Assembly: GCA_030524205.1 (NCBI GenBank)
Contig: JAUNGZ010000026.1
Location: 1-33,852 of the forward strand
Origin: Eubacteriales bacterium
Lineage (GTDB): Bacteria; Bacillota; Clostridia; Oscillospirales; Butyricicoccaceae
Direction: 5' to 3'
DNA length: 33,852 bases
Part shown: positions 8,602 to 15,070 of the stretch, in pieces
How positions within the stretch are numbered: the stretch's first letter is position 1
Layout of the letters: each line of letters begins with the position of its first letter
Program-made: the position numbers and the translations under genes
Notes under the pieces: model-generated
Seen by the model: only the letters and a program-made list of their open reading frames with translations
Databases searched by the model: none
Told to the model about the DNA's origin: nothing

Positions 8602-9246
8602 TTAAGGCTCGTCTTCGCTGAGCAGCAGCCGCAGTGCGACGGTTGCCTGCTGGGCGGCGCACAAGGCGACGCGCGGCGCCATCAGGCCGAGGCCGCCCGC
8701 GATGTCGCTTGTTCCGTCGCCGCACACGTATAGGCGGCTGAGCCTGCGCGCGGCGCGCATCGCGTTTACCGAGCCATAGCCCGCCATGCCGCTGCCCGAC
8801 ACGACGCGCGTATCCGGCAGGCAGGCAAGCGCCGTTTCGATCAGCATGGCCTTTTGATCGGCACGGTCGAACGCCTCGCACAGGATATCGCAGCCGCCAA
8901 ACAGCGCCGAGACAGTTTCTGGTGTGACACGCTTGGTATACGTTATGTAATTTAAATACGGATTGATTGCTCTAAGTTGATGAAGCAGCGCGGTCGTTTT
9001 GGGTTTGCCGAGGTCGTCCATCGTGTAGTGCTGGCGGTTGAGGTTGGAAACCTCGACCACATCAAAATCGACAAGCACAAGCGTCCCCACGCCCAGCCGC
9101 GCGAGCTGAACCGCGATGTTTGAGCCCAAGCCGCCCAGTCCCGCCACGCCCACGCGCGCCCGGTCAAGCTTTGCCTGAATCTCCGCCCCATGCCGTTTGA
9201 CCAGCGCCGCGTGCAGTTGCTCCCGTGTCAGCATCGTATTTCCCAT
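8602..9246 (-). CDS. thiF: ThiS adenylyltransferase ThiF (short family-2 type)
   Basis: 214 residues of the E1/MoeB/ThiF fold. GLGGLGSNIAVQLARLGVG is the ATP-binding glycine loop, followed by VDFDVVEVSNLNRQHY and GKPKTTALLHQLRAINP. It adenylates the ThiS C-terminal glycine so sulfur can be loaded for thiazole synthesis. The zinc-binding CXXC pairs of longer ThiF/MoeB proteins are absent, as in short Clostridial ThiF. I used the ATG at 9246, which has a G-rich SD-like stretch (GGGGGACGAG); the ATG at 9234 is an alternative. ThiS lies 321 nt upstream, with a hairpin string between. Confidence 0.92.
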   Translation of the reverse strand: MGNTMLTREQLHAALVKRHGAEIQAKLDRARVGVAGLGGLGSNIAVQLARLGVGTLVLVDFDVVEVSNLNRQHYTMDDLGKPKTTALLHQLRAINPYLNYITYTKRVTPETVSALFGGCDILCEAFDRADQKAMLIETALACLPDTRVVSGSGMAGYGSVNAMRAARRLSRLYVCGDGTSDIAGGLGLMAPRVALCAAQQATVALRLLLSEDEP

Positions 9247-9271
9247 CTCTCGTCCCCCCGTCCTTCGTCCC

Positions 9272-9569
9272 CGCGCGCCTTTCGGCGCGCGCATAAGGAT
9301 ATCGGCTTTGCCTCGCAAAGCCCTCCCCAAGGCAGCCGCCATCAGGCGGCGAGCCTTTACCCCCGCGCCGCAGCGCGCGCGCCGACAGGCGCGATTTCAT
9401 CCGGAAACGGCTCTGCCGTTTCCATCGAAAAGCCCAGCTTCGCCGGGATTTTCGATCCCCCGACCCCAGCGGCCCCGGGCCGCGCCGTTCGGGTATCGGA
9501 AGGGAGTTTATAAAACTTCCTTCCGTATCCAGAGGGCTTTTGAAGCCCCCTGAAGAGCGCGAAGCGCTC
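9272..9569. repeat. Hairpin string between thiF and thiS (10 inverted repeats)
   Basis: The 321-nt gap contains no gene but about ten inverted repeats in a row: 9272-9291 (CGCGCGCC/GGCGCGCG), 9304-9322 (GGCTTTG/CAAAGCC), 9335-9350 (GCCGCC-ATCA-GGCGGC), 9365-9376 (GCGC-CGCA-GCGC), 9378-9393 (CGCGCC-GACA-GGCGCG), 9403-9423 (GGAAACGGC-TCT-GCCGTTTCC), 9425-9455 (TCGAAAA...TTTTCGA with inner CCC/GGG), 9497-9525 (13 bp, loop ATA), 9534-9548 (GGGCTT-TTG-AAGCCC) and 9555-9569 (GAGCGC-GAA-GCGCTC). The last overlaps the thiS stop codon. This is the longest string in the window. Confidence 0.85.
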
Positions 9570-9762
9570 ATCCTCCGCCAACAAACTGCACGATCTCGAG
9601 CGTGTCGCCGTCGTCGAGCGGCTCGTCCGGAAATGCGGCGCGCGGGACGATCCGCCCGTTTTTCTCCACCGCGACGCGGGCCGGGTCGTGCCCGAGCTTG
9701 ATCAGCAGAGACTGAACGGTCAACGCGTTCTCACAAGGCATGTTTTTTCCGTTTATTTTCAA
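9568..9762 (-). CDS. thiS: Sulfur carrier protein ThiS
   Basis: 64 residues of the ubiquitin-like fold (MKINGKNMPCENALTVQSLL, RVAVEKNGRIVPR, DGDTLEIVQFVGGG). The C-terminal Gly-Gly is adenylated by ThiF and converted to a thiocarboxylate that donates sulfur to ThiG. The start is TTG at 9762, 5 nt after GAAGGG; the next in-frame ATG (residue 8) would remove the first strand, so TTG is preferred. It is the first gene behind the TPP riboswitch. Confidence 0.93.
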   Translation of the reverse strand: MKINGKNMPCENALTVQSLLIKLGHDPARVAVEKNGRIVPRAAFPDEPLDDGDTLEIVQFVGGG

Positions 9763-9782
9763 AATATCCCTTCTTTCGGCAT

Positions 9783-9821
9783 AAAAAACGCTCCGGTTTC
9801 ACCATGCGGTAAAACCGGAGC
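9783..9821 (-). terminator. Riboswitch terminator upstream of thiS
   Basis: On the minus strand, GCTCCGGTTT pairs with AAACCGGAGC and is followed by a T-run, between the TPP aptamer and the thiS ribosome binding site. This is the expected expression platform: TPP binding favours termination. Confidence 0.88.
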
Positions 9822-9849
9822 ACTGAAATTTACGCGTTCTTTTCGATGC

Positions 9850-9940
9850 GACAGCTTCCCTACGATGGTGCTAACCAACAGGTTCAAAGGGTTAGGCTCT
9901 CGCCCTCTCAGCCGCTCATCACGGCACCCCTGCTTGCAAG
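9850..9940 (-). promoter_or_regulatory. TPP riboswitch (THI element)
   Basis: The minus strand carries the conserved THI-box blocks in order: AGGGGTGC, GGCTGAGAGG, ACCCTTTGAACCTG, TGGTTAGCACCA and GTAGGGAAGC. These form the thiamin-pyrophosphate-binding aptamer. It lies downstream of a strong promoter and upstream of an intrinsic terminator and thiS, so it should repress the thi transcript when TPP is plentiful. Confidence 0.96.
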
Positions 9941-9944
9941 ATTC

Positions 9945-9973
9945 AGTATAGGCCCGCGCGGCGGACTTGTCAA
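9945..9973 (-). promoter_or_regulatory. Promoter of the thiS transcript
   Basis: Minus-strand TTGACA (9968-9973), 17-bp spacer, TATACT (9945-9950), just upstream of the riboswitch. Its -35 overlaps the -35 of the divergent dinB promoter. Confidence 0.85.
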
Positions 9974-9995
9974 GTGTCAAATTATGCGGTAAAAT
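9967..9995 (+). promoter_or_regulatory. Promoter of dinB
   Basis: TTGTCA (9967-9972), 17-bp spacer, TAAAAT (9990-9995). It shares its -35 bases with the divergent thi promoter, so both polymerases probably cannot bind at once. I see no clear LexA box. Confidence 0.7.
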
Positions 9996-10029
9996 AAAAG
10001 AAACAAATGTTCGGAGGGGAGGGCGCGCC

Positions 10030-11259
10030 ATGGACCGCACAATACTGCACTGCGACTGCAACTCGTTTTATGCGTCGGTGGAAACGCTGCTCGACCCCTC
10101 GCTGGCCGACGGGCCGAGCGCGGTCTGCGGCGATCCGGAAAGCAGGCACGGCATTATACTTGCCAAAAACGAGCAGGCGAAGAAATACGGTGTAAAGACG
10201 GCGGAAACCATCTGGCAGGCCAAGCGAAAATGTCCCGAGCTGCGGCTGGTCGCGCCCCACCGGGAGGAATACGTCAAATTTTCGCGCCGCTGCAACGAGC
10301 TGTATCTGCAATATACCGATCTGGTAGACCCGTTCGGCATTGACGAATCGTTTTTGGACGTGACGGGCAGCCTGCACCTGTTCGGCACGGGAGCGGAAAT
10401 CGCGGACGAGCTGCGCCGCCGGATGCGGCAGGAGATCGGGCTGACGATTTCGGTCGGCGTGTCGTTCAACCGCGCGTTCGCCAAGCTTGGCAGCGATTAC
10501 AAAAAACCGGACGGCACGACTGTCTTTTCACGCGAAAATTACCGCGAAACAGTTTGGCCGCTGCCGGCGGACACGCTGCTTTACGTCGGCAAAAGGGCGA
10601 TGGACCGGCTCGAACGCCTAGGGGTGCGCACGATCGGCGATTTAGCGGCGTGCGAGCCTGCGCTGATGCACAGCGTGTTCGGCAAGATGGGGGACACCCT
10701 GCTCCGTTATGCGCGCGGTGAGGACGACGAGCGCGTGCACTCCTTTTACGAGGAACGCGAGGTCAAGTCGGTCGGCAACAGCATGACCTTCGCGCACAAT
10801 CTTGTGGGCGAGGACGAGTGCCGCATGGGGCTGACCGCGCTGTGCGACAATGTCGGCCGCCGCCTGCGGGGGCGGGGGCTGATGTGCCAAACCGTGCAGC
10901 TTATCATCCGCGATCCGGATTTCAAAAACCGCTCGCGCCAGACGACGCTCGAGCGTCCGACCAATTCCACCCGCGCGCTGATCGAGGCGTCGATGGCGCT
11001 GCTGCGCGCGAACTGGACGCAGGGCAGGCCGGTGCGGCTGCTGTCGGTGACGGCGACGGGCCTGCTGCCCGAGACGCAGGCCTGCGAGCAGCTTTCCCTG
11101 TTCGACGCGGCGGGCGCGGCCGCGTCGCGAGAGAAGCAGCACCAGCTCGACCAAACCGTGGATGAGCTGCGGAGGCGGTTTGGAGACCGGTCGGTCGTTT
11201 TTGCGCATTCGGTGCGAAAAACAGAGGGAAAAAACGAAAAAACAAAGAAAATGCCATGA
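10030..11259 (+). CDS. dinB: Y-family DNA polymerase IV-like (DinB)
   Basis: 409 residues. HCDCNSFYASVE (catalytic D9), the second catalytic pair in GIDESFLDVT (D105, E106) and SVGVSFNRAFAKLGSDYKKPDG are Y-family polymerase motifs. A helix-hairpin-helix region (LGVRTIGDLAACEP) and a little-finger domain follow. Such enzymes copy damaged templates with low fidelity. CGGAGGGG precedes the ATG at 10030. The C-terminal tail (VRKTEGKNEKTKKMP) is basic; I see no obvious beta-clamp motif at the extreme end, but LSLFD (near residue 360) fits one. It runs divergently from the thi transcript. Confidence 0.93.
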   Translation: MDRTILHCDCNSFYASVETLLDPSLADGPSAVCGDPESRHGIILAKNEQAKKYGVKTAETIWQAKRKCPELRLVAPHREEYVKFSRRCNELYLQYTDLVDPFGIDESFLDVTGSLHLFGTGAEIADELRRRMRQEIGLTISVGVSFNRAFAKLGSDYKKPDGTTVFSRENYRETVWPLPADTLLYVGKRAMDRLERLGVRTIGDLAACEPALMHSVFGKMGDTLLRYARGEDDERVHSFYEEREVKSVGNSMTFAHNLVGEDECRMGLTALCDNVGRRLRGRGLMCQTVQLIIRDPDFKNRSRQTTLERPTNSTRALIEASMALLRANWTQGRPVRLLSVTATGLLPETQACEQLSLFDAAGAAASREKQHQLDQTVDELRRRFGDRSVVFAHSVRKTEGKNEKTKKMP

Positions 11260-11297
11260 TTTCCGCCTTCCTCTGCGACGCAGCGCGCATACAAAAG

Positions 11298-11502
11298 GGA
11301 AATGCGGCAAGCCGCATTTCCTATAAAAAGCGCGAGCTTTGCCCGCGCTTGCTCTCATCTTATCGCTGCACGGCGGCGGTAAGATGAGAGAGGCTATGGG
11401 CTTATACAAAGGCGAAGCGCCGTCGGAATTTTGATTCCGGCGGCGCTTCGGCGCAATGGGCCGAACGGCCGTCTCTCAAACCGAACTGTACGTTCGGTTT
11501 GA
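11298..11502. repeat. Hairpin string between convergent dinB and the MocR-type gene
   Basis: The 255-nt gap between two 3' ends holds at least six inverted repeats: 11298-11321 (GGAAATGCGGC-AA-GCCGCATTTCC), 11328-11350 (AAGCGCG/CGCGCTT), 11352-11390 (CTCTCATCTTA/TAAGATGAGAG, 17-nt loop), 11413-11450 (17-bp stem with one G-T, loop TTTG), 11459-11470 (GGCC-GAAC-GGCC) and 11476-11502 (TCAAACCGAAC/GTTCGGTTTGA). A GCGACGCAGCGC module variant lies just before at 11275-11286. Two of the units recur in the 14860-15033 string. None is followed by a long T-run. Confidence 0.85.
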
Positions 11503-11514
11503 CCGCCAAGAGAT

Positions 11515-12912
11515 TCATTTCCACGCCTGCCGCAGCAGGCGGACGGCCTCCGCGATCTGCGGCTCGGTCAGGCCCGCGTAACCCAAAACAAGAGTAGCGC
11601 GCGGCGGTTTGGCGGGAGCGGTATAGTAGCCCGACAGGCCGTATACGCGAACGCCCGCCTCGCGGGCGCGGGAAATCAGGGTCTGCTCGTCCATGCCGTT
11701 TGGCACGGACAAAAGGATGTGCAGCCCGGCCTCCGCGCCCGAAACCGAATAGGGCAGGCCGGTAAACTCGCGGGCAAGCGCGTTCAGCAGCGCGTCGCGG
11801 CGCGCCTGATAGACCTTGCGGCTGCGGTTAATGTGCCGTTCAAAGCCGCCGGTGCGCATGAATTTGGCAAGCGTGTGCTGCTCAAAGCTGGGCACGGTAG
11901 AGGAGTACAGGGAAAACCGCTCGCGGTACCGCGCCATAAGGGCGTCGGGCAGCACGAGATAGCCGATGCGCAGGCTGGGCGCGAGGCTTTTGGCGAAGGT
12001 ATTGACGTAAACGACGCGTCCCGCGCGGTCAAGCTCGCCCAGCGCCGGGATGGGGCGGGAGGAATAGCGGAACTCGCTGTCGTAATCGTCCTCGATGATA
12101 TAGCGGTCGGGCGCGGCGGCGGCCCAGCGCAGCAGCTCGGCGCGCCGCGCCGCGGGCATGACCGTGCCGAGGGGGAAATGGTGCGAGGGCGTCAGATAGA
12201 CGGCGGAGGCGTCGCTCGCGGCGAGCGTGTCGGCGCGCAGGCCGCTGCCGTCCAGCGGGATGGGGCGCACCGCCGCGCCGTTTGCCGCAAAGATTTGGTA
12301 CAGCTTGCGGTAGCCCGGGTTTTCCAGCGCGTAAACGCGGCCGCGTCCCAAAAGCTGAATCATCAAATGGATCAGGTATTCCGAACCCGCGCCGATCAGA
12401 ATATTATCGGCCGGCACGTTGATGCCGCGGAAATCGTATAAATAGCGCGCGATCTGCTCGCGCAGCTCCAACGCGCCGTTCGGCGCGGCCGCGCGCAGCA
12501 GTTGGTCGGAATATTCGGACAAAACAGCGCGCGACAGCCGGGCCCAGGTGGAAAAGGGGAAGCACTCGGTGTCGACGATGTTGGTGCGGAAGTCGAAGCG
12601 GCAGCCGTCGTCCGGCCGGGGGGCGGCGGACGGCGTGCTCGGCGCGGCGGGCGCGGGCGGCGGCATCAGAAGCTGCTTTTGCACGAAATAGCCGCGCCGC
12701 GGTTCGGATTTGATATAGCCCTCGGCGAGCAGCTGGCCGTAAGCGGTTTCGACCGTGATTTGACTGACGCGCAGGTGTTCCGCAAACTGCCGCTTGGAGG
12801 GCAGCCGGTCGCCGCCCGCGAGCGTGCCGGACATAATATCCGCGCGCACGGCGCGGTAGAGCTGCTCGTACAGCGGCGTTTTGGCTTTTGCGTCAAGATG
12901 GTAGGTGAGCAT
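11515..12912 (-). CDS. MocR/PdxR-type regulator (GntR HTH + class I aminotransferase)
   Basis: 465 residues. Residues 10-80 form a GntR winged helix (LYRAVRADIMSG, GDRLPSKRQFAEHLRVSQITVETAYGQLLAEGYI). A Pro/Ala linker (83-100) leads to an aminotransferase fold with EDDYDSEF and the PLP lysine in NTFAKSLAPSLRIGY (K308). Members sense PLP or amino acid aldimines and often control vitamin B6 or amino acid genes. No pdx gene is nearby, so the target is unknown. AAAGGAAA precedes the ATG at 12912. The DUF5655 gene ends 20 nt upstream, so the two are probably one transcript. Confidence 0.9.
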   Translation of the reverse strand: MLTYHLDAKAKTPLYEQLYRAVRADIMSGTLAGGDRLPSKRQFAEHLRVSQITVETAYGQLLAEGYIKSEPRRGYFVQKQLLMPPPAPAAPSTPSAAPRPDDGCRFDFRTNIVDTECFPFSTWARLSRAVLSEYSDQLLRAAAPNGALELREQIARYLYDFRGINVPADNILIGAGSEYLIHLMIQLLGRGRVYALENPGYRKLYQIFAANGAAVRPIPLDGSGLRADTLAASDASAVYLTPSHHFPLGTVMPAARRAELLRWAAAAPDRYIIEDDYDSEFRYSSRPIPALGELDRAGRVVYVNTFAKSLAPSLRIGYLVLPDALMARYRERFSLYSSTVPSFEQHTLAKFMRTGGFERHINRSRKVYQARRDALLNALAREFTGLPYSVSGAEAGLHILLSVPNGMDEQTLISRAREAGVRVYGLSGYYTAPAKPPRATLVLGYAGLTEPQIAEAVRLLRQAWK

Positions 12913-12932
12913 GGCGGTTTTCCTTTCCGGCG

Positions 12933-13322
12933 TTACCGTTTGGCGGCGGAGAGCGCGTAGGACGCGGCGAGCCAGCCCAGCAGCTCGGCGTCCGCCTGCG
13001 CGGGGTCGGTCAGCAGAACGTGGTGCGTCCAGCGGTTGGGGCAGGGCTCGACGGCCTGCGCGACGCGGGGCGAATCCAGCCGGTACGTCAGGCCGAAGGT
13101 GACGACCAGACAGACCGCCGGCCAGCCCTTCAGCCGCCGCACGGGCAGGGAGGCGAACGCAAACCGGCGGCGGTTGGAAAACGCGATCTGCGTTTTCTGC
13201 ACGGTGATCTCCACCGGGTCGAACGCGGCGCATATTGCGTCCTCCAGCGCCTGATAGATAGGAAAAACATCGGGCATTTTTTCAAAAAAATGCAGGATAT
13301 CCAATTCGGTAAACGCGGACAT
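12933..13322 (-). CDS. DUF5655-like protein
   Basis: 129 residues. DPVEITVQKTQIAFSNRRRFAFASLPVRRLKG followed by LVVTFGLTYRLDSPRV and WTHHVLLTD matches my memory of the DUF5655 domain, a YdhG/DUF1801-like small fold found alone or after other domains. Function unknown. Its ATG immediately follows a T-run, and its ribosome binding site (AAGGGGGG) is the 3' arm of a terminator hairpin; a promoter inside that hairpin solves the problem (see 13358-13386). It is likely co-transcribed with the MocR-type gene 20 nt downstream. Confidence 0.75.
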   Translation of the reverse strand: MSAFTELDILHFFEKMPDVFPIYQALEDAICAAFDPVEITVQKTQIAFSNRRRFAFASLPVRRLKGWPAVCLVVTFGLTYRLDSPRVAQAVEPCPNRWTHHVLLTDPAQADAELLGWLAASYALSAAKR

Positions 13323-13377
13323 AAAAAACCCCCCTTCCGGCTGGCCTTGTTAAAACAAGCATACCAGCCGGAAGGGG
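13323..13377 (-). terminator. Terminator of the auxin-efflux-carrier gene, overlapping the next gene's leader
   Basis: Minus strand: CCCCTTCCGGCTGG (13377-13364) pairs with CCAGCCGGAAGGGG (13344-13331), with an inner CTTGTT/AACAAG, followed by six T at 13328-13323. The T-run abuts the ATG of the DUF5655 gene at 13322. Confidence 0.85.
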
Positions 13378-13386
13378 CGATGTCAA
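13358..13386 (-). promoter_or_regulatory. Promoter nested in a terminator, driving DUF5655-MocR
   Basis: Minus-strand TTGACA (13386-13381, overlapping the carrier's stop codon), exact 17-bp spacer formed by the terminator's 5' arm, and TATGCT (13363-13358) preceded by TG as an extended -10. Transcription should begin near 13350 in the hairpin loop, giving a leader that contains only the 3' arm, so the ribosome binding site stays free. Confidence 0.7.
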
Positions 13387-14327
13387 ATCAGTCCCGCCGA
13401 CCGCAGGATAAACAAAATGACCGTCAGCGTGACCGCGCTCAAGGCGGTCGACAGCACGATGATGGACGAGGCCAGCACATGGTCGCCGCCCATGTTTTTC
13501 GCCATCACGTAGCCCGTGACCGTGCTCGGCGCGCCGTACAGGATGACCAGCGCGACCATGGTCTGACCGGTAAAGCCCAGCAGCGCGGCGACGGGCAGGA
13601 AAAGCAGCGGCAGGCCGATCAGCTTGATGAAAACCGCCGCGCAGGTCGGCCCAAGCTTTTTGACGGCCTTGGCGCCCTCGAACCCGGCGCCGATGCTGAG
13701 GAGCGCAAGCGGCGTGGCGCAGCCCGCGAGCAGGTCGAGCCCCTTGGACAGCATGGGCGGGAAGTCGATTTGCAGCAAAGAAAACGGCAGGCCCGCGAGG
13801 ATGCCGAGGATGATCGGATTGGTTACGATGCCGCCCAGCGTGCGCGCGGCGACGCCGTGGTGCTGCTCGCCCTTCGGGGCGGTCACGGCCAGCACCAGCA
13901 CGGAGTAGATGTTGTAAAGCGGCACGGTCGCCACAATCATCAGCGGCACCAGCCCGGCGTTTCCGTACATATTCTGCACGAAGGCCACGCCCAGAACCGC
14001 CTGTGAGCCGCGGAACGCGCCCTGCGTGAACGCGCCGACCATGCTTTTATCGGGCAGCAGCACTGCCGCGCCCAGCCAGACGGCGAAAAAGTAAAGCGTG
14101 GTCGTGCCGGCGCAGAACAGGAAAAAGCGCAGGTCAAACTGCTCGGTGATGCGTCCGCCCGCAATATCGCGGAACAGCAGCACAGGCAGCAGCACCTTGA
14201 ACACGAGCCGGTCCAGATCGCCCAGCGTCGCCGGGGCAAAAAAACGCCGCCCGCGCAGCAGGCGGCCCAGCAGGATGACCGCAAAAACCGGAACGGTCGC
14301 GTTCAGGCAGAAAATCAGGTTATCCGT
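13383..14327 (-). CDS. Auxin efflux carrier (AEC) family transporter with probable ACG start
   Basis: 314 residues if translation begins at ACG 14327. About ten TM segments; GSQAVLGVAFVQNMYGNAG, IVTNPIILGILAG and ATPLALLSIGAGFEGAK fit the AEC/malate permease family, usually 300-320 residues. The frame stays open and family-like upstream of the first normal start (GTG 14204), giving DNLIFCLNATVPVFAVILLGRLLR, the expected first TM helix. No ATG, GTG or TTG occurs in that part. GGGAGGG stands 7 nt before ACG, exactly where ATG is expected, and the codon overlaps the marR stop. The alternatives are CTG 14318 or a mutated start. Substrate unknown. Confidence 0.8.
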   Translation of the reverse strand, partial: TDNLIFCLNATVPVFAVILLGRLLRGRRFFAPATLGDLDRLVFKVLLPVLLFRDIAGGRITEQFDLRFFLFCAGTTTLYFFAVWLGAAVLLPDKSMVGAFTQGAFRGSQAVLGVAFVQNMYGNAGLVPLMIVATVPLYNIYSVLVLAVTAPKGEQHHGVAARTLGGIVTNPIILGILAGLPFSLLQIDFPPMLSKGLDLLAGCATPLALLSIGAGFEGAKAVKKLGPTCAAVFIKLIGLPLLFLPVAALLGFTGQTMVALVILYGAPSTVTGYVMAKNMGGDHVLASSIIVLSTALSAVTLTVILFILRSAGLI

Positions 14328-14784
14328 TGCCGTTCCCTCCCGAACCGGACTCCTCCGAAAGGAAAAAGTCCTGCAATTTTTCCAGACTCTGCGCCAAAAC
14401 GGCGGCCTGCTCGGGCGTGAGCGTGTCCATCACCGAGGCGACCATACGGCTGTGGAAGGCCTTATGGTATTCGTAGGCGGCGCGCCCCTTGTCCGTCAGC
14501 GTAACGTTGACGACGCGGCGGTCGTTTTTGTCACGCTTGCGGCGGACCAGCTCCTTGGCCTCCAGCTTATCGCATGCGACCGTCAGCGTGGCAAGCGTAA
14601 CGCCGATGGATTTGGCGACCTCGCTCATGCGGATCGGCTCCATCGCGCCGATTTTCTCGATAATATGGATTTCAGTGATCGAAATGGAACTGCCAAGCCC
14701 GTCTGCCATGGCGCGTTCCTCGATTTTGTTGACGCGGCCGAACACGTCGACCAGAAAGGAGTTGATTTGCTCCGCGCCGCCCAT
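14320..14784 (-). CDS. MarR family transcriptional regulator
   Basis: 154 residues. ISITEIHIIEKIGAMEPIRMSEVAKSIGVTLATLTVACDKLEAKELVRRKRDKNDRRVVNVTLTDKGRAAYEYH is the MarR winged helix-turn-helix with the DRR wing. Such dimers usually repress a neighbouring transporter and release DNA on ligand binding. Its stop overlaps the probable start of the AEC carrier by 8 nt, so the carrier is its likely target and the pair is translationally coupled. A palindrome suited to autoregulation lies 23-39 bp upstream. The C-terminus is Gly/Asn-rich (GSGGNGNG). AAGGCGGTG precedes the ATG. Confidence 0.9.
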   Translation of the reverse strand: MGGAEQINSFLVDVFGRVNKIEERAMADGLGSSISITEIHIIEKIGAMEPIRMSEVAKSIGVTLATLTVACDKLEAKELVRRKRDKNDRRVVNVTLTDKGRAAYEYHKAFHSRMVASVMDTLTPEQAAVLAQSLEKLQDFFLSEESGSGGNGNG

Positions 14785-14806
14785 ATCCGCACCGCCTTTC
14801 CATCAC

Positions 14807-14823
14807 TTACTTATACTAACTAA
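14807..14823. promoter_or_regulatory. Putative MarR operator
   Basis: TTACTTA-TAC-TAACTAA, a 7-3-7 palindrome with one mismatch, in the AT-rich region just upstream of the MarR gene start. Size and position suit an autoregulatory MarR site. Confidence 0.5.
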
Positions 14824-14859
14824 ATACTAGCATAATAACGTGAAAAATGCAAATAAAAA

Positions 14860-15033
14860 AGGGCTTGCCGTTCAGCGGCAGGCCCTGTTCGCCATTTCTT
14901 GCGCCGCAGCGGGCAGTTTCATGAAAAGTGCGAGCTTTGCCTGCGCTTTTCGTATAAACAGAGAAACGGCCGCGGAATCAAAATTCCGCGGCTGTTTGTC
15001 TGCAATAGCCCTTTCCGTCTTCGCCGGAAGGGC
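14860..15033. repeat. Hairpin string downstream of the sulfite reductase gene (5 inverted repeats)
   Basis: Five inverted repeats: 14860-14886 (AGGGC-T-TGCCG/CGGCA-G-GCCCT, with a T-run on the minus strand, so a real terminator), a GCGCCGCAGCG module at 14901-14911, 14923-14951 (GAAAAGTGCG/TGCGCTTTTC, loop GAGCTTTGCC), 14964-14997 (15-bp stem around GGAAT-CAAA-ATTCC) and 15008-15033 (GCCCTTTCCG/CCGGAAGGGC). The 14923 and 14964 units match units in the 11298-11502 string. No gene is visible between 14785 and 15070. Confidence 0.8.
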
Positions 15034-15070
15034 GTCCTTCGATTATGCGTGCGGTCGCAATCAACTTTTT

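Noticed and set aside
9247-9567. Short open frames in the thiF-thiS gap as possible genes
   Set aside because: They lack ribosome binding sites, and every segment is explained by inverted repeats.
7085-9569. CRISPR array in the hairpin-rich gaps
   Set aside because: Repeats differ in sequence and length, there is no regular spacer length, and no cas gene is present.
9967-10029. LexA/SOS box upstream of dinB
   Set aside because: No GAAC-N4-GTTC or CGAAC-type palindrome is present around the dinB promoter.
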